From JBEEMU01 sp043778315 (GTDB lineage: Bacteria > Bacteroidota > Bacteroidia > Chitinophagales > Saprospiraceae), in the NCBI GenBank assembly GCA_043778315.1, contig JAYWGJ010000202.1, positions 1-6,549 of the forward strand: a stretch of DNA of 6,549 nucleotides, given 5' to 3'. The translations under genes and the position numbers were made by a program. The notes below the pieces were generated by a model. It saw only the letters and a list, made by a program, of their open reading frames with translations, did not search any database and was not told the origin of the DNA. The number at the start of each line of letters is the position of its first letter. Within the stretch, counting starts at the first letter, position 1. Below, piece by piece: positions 1 to 4,891 of this stretch.

Positions 1-228
1 GCTTTTAACTACGACCGTCGCGAGTCGGTGTTAGATTATTTGAGCGATACCGAAATGGCGGCGTTTGGCACAAAACAAGTAAACGTACTAAAACCGAACG
101 CGAATACCAATTTTGTCGAACTCGTCGGCGAACGGTCACGCGGCATCGTACTATGGAAATGGTGCGTCATATTTGTCCTCCTGTTTTTATTAGCGGAAAG
201 CCTTTTATTGCGTTTTTGGAAAAAATAA
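1..228 (+). CDS. C-terminal end of a membrane-anchored protein, probably BatA-domain-like (5' partial)
   Basis: The frame is open from the first base and ends at TAA 226-228, giving the last 75 residues of a longer protein; the real start lies outside the window. The visible part is a soluble stretch (AFNYDRRES..., with a TNFVELVGER segment) followed by one hydrophobic helix at about residues 49-70 (IVLWKWCVIFVLLFLLAESLLL) and a short basic tail, RFWKK. A single C-terminal anchor with a W/E/L-rich end of this kind is typical of large Bacteroidota proteins with an N-terminal BatA double-membrane-segment domain. From general knowledge such genes often lie just before the dihydroorotase-like gene, as here, with a 39-base gap that suggests cotranscription. 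The family assignment is inference, because the diagnostic N-terminus is missing. What is certain is the membrane-anchored C-terminus. Confidence 0.6.
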   Translation, partial: AFNYDRRESVLDYLSDTEMAAFGTKQVNVLKPNANTNFVELVGERSRGIVLWKWCVIFVLLFLLAESLLLRFWKK

Positions 229-267
229 TTGCTTTGGCTTTCGCCAAAAAAGAAAAAATAGCTGCAA

Positions 268-1542
268 ATGAATCTTTTTATACAAGCCGCTACCCTACTC
301 GCACCGTCGTCCGCGCTGCATTTATGCAGCGTCGATGTGCATATTTTGGACGGCGTAATACGGCAAATCGCTGCGCAACTCAGTCCGCCCGATAGCGCGC
401 ACCGCATCGACGCGACGGGCAAATACTTGTCGGCTGGTTTTATGGATTTATGCGCTTTTTCGGGCGAACCCGGGTTTGAGCATCGCGAAGACCTGCACAG
501 CCTCGCAGCAGCAGCAGCAGCAGGTGGCTTTACGGCTATTGCGGTCATGCCGAATACGCAGCCCGTCACACAATCCAAAGCCGATATTACTTATATTTTG
601 AACAAAACGGCAGCCGAATTGGTCAGTTTTATGCCCATCGGGGCAATCACAAAAGACTGCGACGGAAAGGTTTTGACCGAAATTTATGATATGCAACGCG
701 CTGGCGCGGTCGCTTTTTCGGACGGACACGCGCCGCTTCAAAACGGCGGTATGCTGCTCCGCGCCTTGCAATATGTGTTGCCGTTCGGCGGTTTAGTCAT
801 CAATATGCCGCACGACGATACGCTCATCGGCGGTCGCGGACAGATGCACGAAGGGGTACAAAGTACGTTGCTCGGTATGCGCGGCGCGCCTGCAATTGCA
901 GAGGAATTGATGGTGCAACGCGACCTTTATTTATTACAATACACCCATTCGCGGCTACACCTGCACGGCATTTCTACGGCGGGCAGTGTCGCACTCGTGC
1001 GCCAAGCTAAACAAAACGGTTTGCGCGTAACTACTTCTATATCAGCTATTAACCTCGCTTTTGACGATACTGTTTTGAATGATTTTGATAGTGCTTACAA
1101 GGTATTTCCGCATTTGCGCGAAGCAACAGATATAGCCGCGCTCCGCGACGGACTGCGCGACGGAACGATAGACGGCATCGCCTCCAATCATACGCCATTA
1201 GAAGACGATTGCAAAAAGTTGGAGTATCAATATGCCAATTTTGGCGCAATTGGTTTGGAGACCACTTTTGCGGTAGCGAACGAGTATAGTGGCTTGACCG
1301 CCAACGAGTTATCGGAGCGATTAGCTTACGCGCCACGTCGAATATTAGGCATCCCCGAACCCGATTTTGTAGTAAATGCAGTTGCCGATTTTGTGCTTTT
1401 CGATACCGATACCGAGTATGTATTGCGCGAAAGCGGTATTTATTCCAAATCAAAAAATACACCTTTTCTGGATAAAAAACTGAAAGGTAAGGTTTGGGCG
1501 ACAGGCGCGAAGGGCAAAACGTGGCTGAATAAGGATTTTTAA
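268..1542 (+). CDS. pyrC: Dihydroorotase-family amidohydrolase, probably catalytically degenerate (PyrC-like)
   Basis: The 424-aa product has the layout of class I dihydroorotase, which cyclises carbamoyl-aspartate to dihydroorotate in pyrimidine synthesis. Recognisable parts are an N-terminal strand region (MNLFIQAATLLAPSS), GFMDL...GEPGFEHREDL at 57-76, GGFTAIAVMPNTQPV at 86-100, AFSDG at 149-153, IDGIASNHTP at 301-310, GLET at 329-332 and an ADFVLFD tail near 373-379. Key ligand positions are changed. The HxH after the conserved Asp is C62-A-F64, the usual REPG Arg is G66, the His of the HVST motif is G234, and the catalytic Asp of the ATDHAPH motif is N307. Length is normal and the frame is intact, so this is a maintained protein, not a pseudogene. 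By analogy with the inactive PyrC' of Pseudomonas it may be a structural partner of aspartate carbamoyltransferase, but that is inference. The ATG at 268 fits the family N-terminus; no clear Shine-Dalgarno is seen. Confidence 0.85.
   Translation: MNLFIQAATLLAPSSALHLCSVDVHILDGVIRQIAAQLSPPDSAHRIDATGKYLSAGFMDLCAFSGEPGFEHREDLHSLAAAAAAGGFTAIAVMPNTQPVTQSKADITYILNKTAAELVSFMPIGAITKDCDGKVLTEIYDMQRAGAVAFSDGHAPLQNGGMLLRALQYVLPFGGLVINMPHDDTLIGGRGQMHEGVQSTLLGMRGAPAIAEELMVQRDLYLLQYTHSRLHLHGISTAGSVALVRQAKQNGLRVTTSISAINLAFDDTVLNDFDSAYKVFPHLREATDIAALRDGLRDGTIDGIASNHTPLEDDCKKLEYQYANFGAIGLETTFAVANEYSGLTANELSERLAYAPRRILGIPEPDFVVNAVADFVLFDTDTEYVLRESGIYSKSKNTPFLDKKLKGKVWATGAKGKTWLNKDF
505..522 (+). repeat. (GCA)6 trinucleotide microsatellite inside the dihydroorotase-like gene
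   Basis: Six perfect tandem GCA units encode alanines 80-85 of the PyrC-like protein, just before the conserved GGFTA block. Unit gain or loss would stay in frame and only lengthen or shorten the alanine run. Confidence 0.9.
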
Positions 1543-1588
1543 TTCCAAAATAATATTCAAATTACTATAAAAAAATCTTAAAAAAGCC

Positions 1589-1596
1589 TACCTTTG
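1589..1596 (+). promoter_or_regulatory. Bacteroidota-type -7 box of the atpC promoter
   Basis: TACCTTTG matches the TAnnTTTG -7 consensus of the Bacteroidota primary sigma factor exactly. It lies in an AT-rich gap 46 bases before the atpC ATG. No convincing TTG -33 element is visible, which is common in this phylum. It would drive atpC and the closely spaced Nif3-family gene. Confidence 0.65.
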
Positions 1597-1642
1597 CGCC
1601 AAAATTAGCATATAGAGTTTAATAATTACAACCAAAAAAGGT

Positions 1643-1888
1643 ATGAATTTAGTAGTATTATCCCCTGAGCAAGAGGTTTTTGTAGGCGAAGTGAGTTCGG
1701 TGCGCGTACCAGGTACAAGCGGCTCGTTCGAAATTTTGAACCATCACGCTGCCTTAGTATCGTCGCTCAAAGCGGGCGAAGTGCGCATCATAGACGCTAC
1801 GGGTAATCGCACAACCTACCAAATAGAGGGTGGCTTTATCGAGGTATTGAACAATAAAGTAAGCGTATTGGTACAAGGCGTACAATAA
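1643..1888 (+). CDS. atpC: F-type ATP synthase epsilon subunit (short form)
   Basis: The 81-aa product is the beta-sandwich domain of the F1 epsilon subunit, part of the central stalk that couples proton flow to ATP synthesis on the cytoplasmic side of the inner membrane. Diagnostic segments are LSPEQEVFVGEVSSVRVPG (6-24), GSFEILNHHAALVSSLKAGEV (27-47) and the end GGFIEVLNNKVSVLV (63-77). The C-terminal helical hairpin found in ~135-aa proteobacterial epsilon is absent; about 80 aa is normal for Bacteroidota. The start ATG follows ACCAAAAAAGGT, where AAGG could serve as a weak ribosome-binding site. No atpD lies next to it. Upstream is the PyrC-like gene, then a promoter, so atpC heads its own unit with the Nif3-family gene 18 bases downstream. 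Confidence 0.93.
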   Translation: MNLVVLSPEQEVFVGEVSSVRVPGTSGSFEILNHHAALVSSLKAGEVRIIDATGNRTTYQIEGGFIEVLNNKVSVLVQGVQ

Positions 1889-1906
1889 AATCTTGTAATA
1901 ATAGCT

Positions 1907-3001
1907 ATGCAAATACGCGACCTTCTTCGCTTCCTCGACCGCCTCGCTCCGCGTAGCTATCAGGAGTCTTACGATAATTCGGGGCTGCTTGTGGGCAGTC
2001 TTGCGGCGGAGATAGCGGGCGTTTTGGTCTGTTTAGACAGCTTGGAAACGGTCATAGACGAGGCTATTTCGTTGGGTTGCAACGTCGTTTTGGCGCATCA
2101 CCCCATCATTTTTGGAGGTTTGAAATCGCTAACAGGACGCAATTATGTGGAGCGGACGGTGCTAAAAGCCATCAAAAACGATATTGCGATTGTCGCTATT
2201 CACACCAATTTGGATAATATGCAAACGGGCGTGAATGCGCGTATTTGCGCGAAAATTGGTTTGCAAAACTGCCATATCTTAGCTCCTAAACGCGGCATAA
2301 TCAAGCAGTTGAGTACTTACGCGCCTGTTTTGGAGGCGGAAAAAGTACGCGCCGCGCTGTTTGCAGCAGGTGCAGGCGTGATGGGTAATTACAGCAAAAC
2401 GAGTTTTAATACGCTCGGTACAGGTACGTTTATGGGCAATGACGCAAGCAATGGATTTGTGGGCGAACCGAACAAATTGCATCGCGAAGCGGAGATAAAA
2501 ATAGAGATGATTTTTGAGGCGCACCAAGAAAACGCCGTCCTCAAAGCCCTACACGCCGCGCACCCTTACGAGGAAGTAGCGTATAATGTGCTGAGTTTGG
2601 GCAACCTACATAAAGGCATCGGCGCAGGTATGATAGGCGAATTAGCAACGCCCTTGAGCGAGGTGGATTTTATGCAACTCCTTAAAAATCAGATGAATGT
2701 GAGCTGTGTACGGCACACTACTTTATTGGGTAAACCAATAAAAAAAGTGGCAGTTTGTGGTGGTTCAGGTTCGTTTTTGTTGCGTAATGCAATCGGTAGC
2801 GGCGCGGACGCGTTCGTAACCGCCGACTTCAAATACCACGAGTTTTTTGATGCCGAACAGCATTTGCTTATCGCCGACATCGGGCATTACGAAAGCGAAC
2901 AGTTCACGATTGATTTATTGGCAGAAAGTCTGGAAGCCGAATTTAGTACGCTAAAAGTACTAAAAACAAGTATCAACACAAATTCTACACATTATTTTTA
3001 G
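1907..3001 (+). CDS. Nif3-like dinuclear metal-centre protein (GTP cyclohydrolase I type 2 homologue, YqfO/YbgI family)
   Basis: This 364-aa protein carries the ligand set of the Nif3 family: LAHHPIIF with H64/H65, HTNLD with D103, and GHYESEQ with H327 and E331, which together hold two metal ions. The long form is present: a PII/CutA-like domain is inserted at about residues 128-235, ending in the conserved HPYEEVAYNV (219-228). The C-terminal half of the metal domain shows CGGSGS (284-289) and DAFVTADFKYHE (301-312). The family is often labelled GTP cyclohydrolase I type 2, but the general cellular role is not settled, so I give no pathway. It starts 18 bases after atpC, implying cotranscription, and is followed by the zinc-ribbon gene, a pairing seen in distant bacteria (for example HP0959/HP0958 in Helicobacter). 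No Shine-Dalgarno is visible; the leader is TAATAATAGCT. Confidence 0.93.
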   Translation: MQIRDLLRFLDRLAPRSYQESYDNSGLLVGSLAAEIAGVLVCLDSLETVIDEAISLGCNVVLAHHPIIFGGLKSLTGRNYVERTVLKAIKNDIAIVAIHTNLDNMQTGVNARICAKIGLQNCHILAPKRGIIKQLSTYAPVLEAEKVRAALFAAGAGVMGNYSKTSFNTLGTGTFMGNDASNGFVGEPNKLHREAEIKIEMIFEAHQENAVLKALHAAHPYEEVAYNVLSLGNLHKGIGAGMIGELATPLSEVDFMQLLKNQMNVSCVRHTTLLGKPIKKVAVCGGSGSFLLRNAIGSGADAFVTADFKYHEFFDAEQHLLIADIGHYESEQFTIDLLAESLEAEFSTLKVLKTSINTNSTHYF

Positions 3002-3022
3002 TAATAAAAAGAAAATTTTTTG

Positions 3023-3030
3023 TACCTTTG
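3023..3030 (+). promoter_or_regulatory. Bacteroidota-type -7 box of the zinc-ribbon gene promoter
   Basis: TACCTTTG is an exact TAnnTTTG match, preceded by a T-rich run, and lies 22 bases after the Nif3 stop codon and 69 bases before the chosen ATG at 3100. It is identical to the atpC -7 box. The zinc-ribbon gene can therefore be transcribed separately from the Nif3-family gene. Confidence 0.65.
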
Positions 3031-3099
3031 CGGGTCGAAAATAAAATCGATTGCATTCTATCTCACTATTGGCTTATCGTTAAAAAATATAAAAATATC

Positions 3100-3861
3100 A
3101 TGGCAGCAGAAGAATTGACGGTAGCCCAGAAGCTACAAGCCTTATTCGAGTTACAAAAAATTGACTCAAAAATCAATGAAATTCAGGTGCTACAAGGCGA
3201 ATTGCCGATAGAACTGAAAGACCTTTCCGACGAAATGGAGGGACTCACTACCCGTATGAAAAACCATACCGACGCGATAAAAGGATTCGAGGCGGACATT
3301 TCGCGCTTCAAAGCGAACGCGAAAGATTGCGATATGTTGGTAGGAAAATACACTAAACAGCAAGAAAATGTGAAGAACGACCGCGAGTTTCAAGCATTGG
3401 CAAAAGAAATAGAAGACCAAAAGCTGGAAATTCAGATTTGCGATAAAAAGCAAAAAGAGATAAAACTCAAAATAGCGGAGCGCAACGTACAACTCGAGGC
3501 AACGAAAGTCCGCATGGAGCTTAAAGTAGCCGAACACGCGAACAAAAAGGTGGAACTCGAGCGCATCATCAAAGAAACGGAGGCGGAGCAAAAAGAGATA
3601 GAAGCACGTTCGGAAGTGGCACGCGAGAACATCGAGGAGCGGCTATTAGTGGCTTACGACAAAATCCGCGCGGCTTACCGCAACAGTTTGGCGGTAGTCA
3701 AAGTGTCGCGCAACGCTTGCGGCGGTTGCTTTTCCAAAATTCCTACACAAACACAAACCGCTATTGCACAACGTACAAAAATCATCGTTTGCGAAAACTG
3801 CGGGCGCATTTTGGTCGACGACAATATAGATGTAGAAATAGAGGCAATAATAGAGGCATAA
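3100..3861 (+). CDS. Coiled-coil protein with C4-type zinc ribbon (DUF164/HP0958-like)
   Basis: The 253-aa product is mostly a long, charged antiparallel coiled coil (about residues 8-190, rich in K/E/Q). It contains the family signature VKNDREFQALAKEIE (91-105). A C-terminal zinc ribbon follows, with C207-x2-C210 and C231-x2-C234 (NACGGCFSKIP ... CENCGRIL). The family includes Helicobacter HP0958 (FlgZ), a protein- and RNA-binding factor; its role in Bacteroidota is not established, and nucleic-acid or partner binding is inference. I chose the ATG at 3100 (MAAEELTVAQKLQALFELQ) because the in-frame TTG upstream at 3028 lies inside the -7 promoter box and would add 24 residues unlike the family. 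The Nif3-family neighbour is a conserved association. Downstream, a MITE-like insertion separates the stop codon from the terminator. Confidence 0.9.
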   Translation: MAAEELTVAQKLQALFELQKIDSKINEIQVLQGELPIELKDLSDEMEGLTTRMKNHTDAIKGFEADISRFKANAKDCDMLVGKYTKQQENVKNDREFQALAKEIEDQKLEIQICDKKQKEIKLKIAERNVQLEATKVRMELKVAEHANKKVELERIIKETEAEQKEIEARSEVARENIEERLLVAYDKIRAAYRNSLAVVKVSRNACGGCFSKIPTQTQTAIAQRTKIIVCENCGRILVDDNIDVEIEAIIEA

Positions 3862-3888
3862 ATAGCTGAAATAAAATAAGTTTATTTT

Positions 3889-3912
3889 CGGAATTATATA
3901 CTTGTTGGCTAA
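3889..3912 (+). repeat. Left terminal inverted repeat of the MITE-like element
   Basis: It starts CGGAATTATAT and ends TTGGCTAA. Compared with the reverse complement of 3997-4020, mismatches occur only at three interior positions (12, 13 and 15), and both edges are perfectly conserved. Confidence 0.8.
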
Positions 3913-3917
3913 GCCCG

Positions 3918-3951
3918 AAGCCTATGAGGTTTTAAAAAACCTTATAGGTTT
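3918..3951. repeat. Internal 15-bp hairpin of the MITE-like element
   Basis: Arms 3918-3932 (AAGCCTATGAGGTTT) and 3937-3951 (AAACCTTATAGGTTT) pair over 15 bp with two G-U wobbles around a TAAA loop. No T-run follows on either strand, so it is not a typical intrinsic terminator, though it would fold in any read-through transcript. Confidence 0.75.
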
Positions 3952-3996
3952 GACTATTAATTGTTTATATAATAAAATATTTTTAATATAATAAAT

Positions 3997-4020
3997 TTAG
4001 CCAACTAACATATAATTCCG
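3997..4020 (-). repeat. Right terminal inverted repeat of the MITE-like element
   Basis: It starts TTAGCCAA and ends ATATAATTCCG. It is the imperfect reverse complement (21/24) of 3889-3912, and its outer edge abuts the second copy of TTTATTTT. Confidence 0.8.
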
Positions 4021-4032
4021 TTTATTTTTAAC

Positions 4033-4071
4033 AAAAAAAGGTTGCACAACTCAGTTGCGCCACCTTTTTTT
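4033..4071. terminator. Bidirectional intrinsic terminator between convergent genes
   Basis: A hairpin runs from AAAAAAAGGTTGCACAAC to GTTGCGCCACCTTTTTTT around a short CTCAG-type loop, with two mismatches in the stem. Seven A at the left edge and seven T at the right edge provide a U-tract for transcripts from either side. It therefore serves both the plus-strand zinc-ribbon unit and the minus-strand exported-protein gene ending at 4096. Confidence 0.8.
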
Positions 4072-4095
4072 GTCCTTTTTATTACCTTATTAGTA

Positions 4096-4770
4096 CTATT
4101 TAGCTACATCGCCACTGCAGCTCACGTCGTGACTACTCGCTCCTGACATAAAAACATGGCGCGAAAAGCGAACAGAATTGCCAAACGGCGCGTTAATACT
4201 CGGCACATAAGTAGCCGCCGTGATGTCGCCGTTTTTGAAAAATCCTAAACCCGACGAAATCTCCATACAGTTTTCTATTGGCATGTGTACATGGATAGCG
4301 GCGCGTTTATTCACATCGAGCAAACCTCTAAAATGCGATGCGTTCGGGTAATAATTCATCAAAATACTAAACCGAAGGCGGTTTTTAGTGCTATTGATGA
4401 GCTGCACAGTGTAGCTCGGCTGCCAGTTTTTACCCACTTTGGTCATCTGTTTGAAGTCTGCACCGAGCGAAGCCTCTACTTTCCCACCCGTAGGCGTTCC
4501 ATTAGCTACATTTTCGGTGAACATACGCGGATTATACTCCAATTCCACCTCCAAACTGCTCAAATAGTTGCCCGTTCGTCCTTGCAACTGCACGCCACGC
4601 ACCATAATATCGTAATCAACATAGCCGTTCGCTACTTTTTTGTTCTCCAAGGTAACAAAAACAGTATCTAACTTGTCCATACTGATACCTTTTTTGTTCA
4701 CTTGCGCGACAATCATTGTGGGTGCGATAAAATAAATTAAGGCAAAAATAATTGGGGAAAAATTTTTCAT
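4096..4770 (-). CDS. Small exported protein of unknown function
   Basis: I do not recognise a named family. The 224-aa product has a clear signal peptide: MKNF, a hydrophobic stretch (residues 5-21) and a likely signal peptidase I site at VA22|Q23, the AQ junction common in Bacteroidota. The mature part looks beta-rich (DTVFVTLENKKVANGYVDYDIMVRG, then YLSSLEVELEYNPRMF at 69-84). It ends without the C-terminal sorting domain of type IX secretion cargo and without a lipobox, so periplasmic location or simple export is likely. Only two cysteines remain after the signal peptide, C168 and C218, which could form a disulphide. The YDI...LEVELEYNPRMF rhythm recalls cohesin- or adhesin-like sandwich domains at the N-terminus of Bacteroidota surface proteins, but this is only resemblance. 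It may be a shortened relative of a larger surface protein. Confidence 0.75.
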   Translation of the reverse strand: MKNFSPIIFALIYFIAPTMIVAQVNKKGISMDKLDTVFVTLENKKVANGYVDYDIMVRGVQLQGRTGNYLSSLEVELEYNPRMFTENVANGTPTGGKVEASLGADFKQMTKVGKNWQPSYTVQLINSTKNRLRFSILMNYYPNASHFRGLLDVNKRAAIHVHMPIENCMEISSGLGFFKNGDITAATYVPSINAPFGNSVRFSRHVFMSGASSHDVSCSGDVAK

Positions 4771-4784
4771 TTTGATTTTTTGTT

Positions 4785-4792
4785 TAAATATA
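4785..4792 (-). promoter_or_regulatory. Weak candidate -7 box for the exported-protein gene
   Basis: On the minus strand TATATTTA matches TAnnTTTG at all but the last base, 14 bases before the ATG, with a TTG about 15 bases further upstream. The implied leader would be very short. The 121-base gap 4771-4891 shows no terminator after the purN fusion gene, so read-through from that gene is also possible. Confidence 0.25.
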
Positions 4793-4891
4793 AATTGAAA
4801 TTGTAGGCAATAATTAGACCTCAGATTTTAGCTATAAAGTCCATTACTCCTACCGTTAAATAGAAAAAATTAATATACAGAATATCGTAAA

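Larger units (their letters stand above)
3881..4028. mobile_element. MITE-like non-autonomous insertion with 24-bp inverted ends and 8-bp target duplication
   Basis: The 132-bp body (3889-4020) begins CGGAATTATAT...TTGGCTAA (3889-3912) and ends TTAGCCAA...ATATAATTCCG (3997-4020). These 24-base ends are inverted repeats matching at 21 of 24 positions. The body is bracketed by an exact 8-base direct repeat, TTTATTTT, at 3881-3888 and 4021-4028, as expected for a target-site duplication. There is no coding capacity inside. The interior holds a 15-bp hairpin (3918-3951) and a very AT-rich stretch. Element size, ends and duplication fit a MITE or an internally deleted insertion sequence. I cannot name the parent transposase family; several families make 8-bp duplications. 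The target is the non-coding gap between two convergent genes. Confidence 0.75.

Noticed and set aside
505..522. Tandem GCA repeat considered as the start of a repeat array
   Set aside because: It is a pure trinucleotide run without spacers, so it is a microsatellite and not a CRISPR array.
36..578. 180-codon open frame on the minus strand
   Set aside because: It lies across the BatA-like tail and the start of the dihydroorotase-like gene, both well supported on the plus strand. The product is low-complexity (Ser/Cys/Ala-rich) with no recognisable motif.
1049..1462. 137-codon open frame on the minus strand inside the dihydroorotase-like gene
   Set aside because: Arg-rich composition and full overlap with a conserved coding region show it is an antisense shadow.
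3190..3591. 133-codon open frame on the minus strand inside the zinc-ribbon gene
   Set aside because: Its Phe/Leu-rich product is the expected antisense of a Lys/Glu-rich coiled coil; it is not an independent membrane protein.
3881..4071. Structured RNA or riboswitch in the gap between convergent genes
   Set aside because: The region lies 3' of both flanking genes, and its structure is explained by inverted element ends with a target duplication plus a separate terminator hairpin.
4285..4671. 128-codon open frame on the plus strand opposite the exported-protein gene
   Set aside because: The minus-strand gene has a signal peptide and coherent composition; the plus-strand product shows neither a family motif nor a suitable leader.
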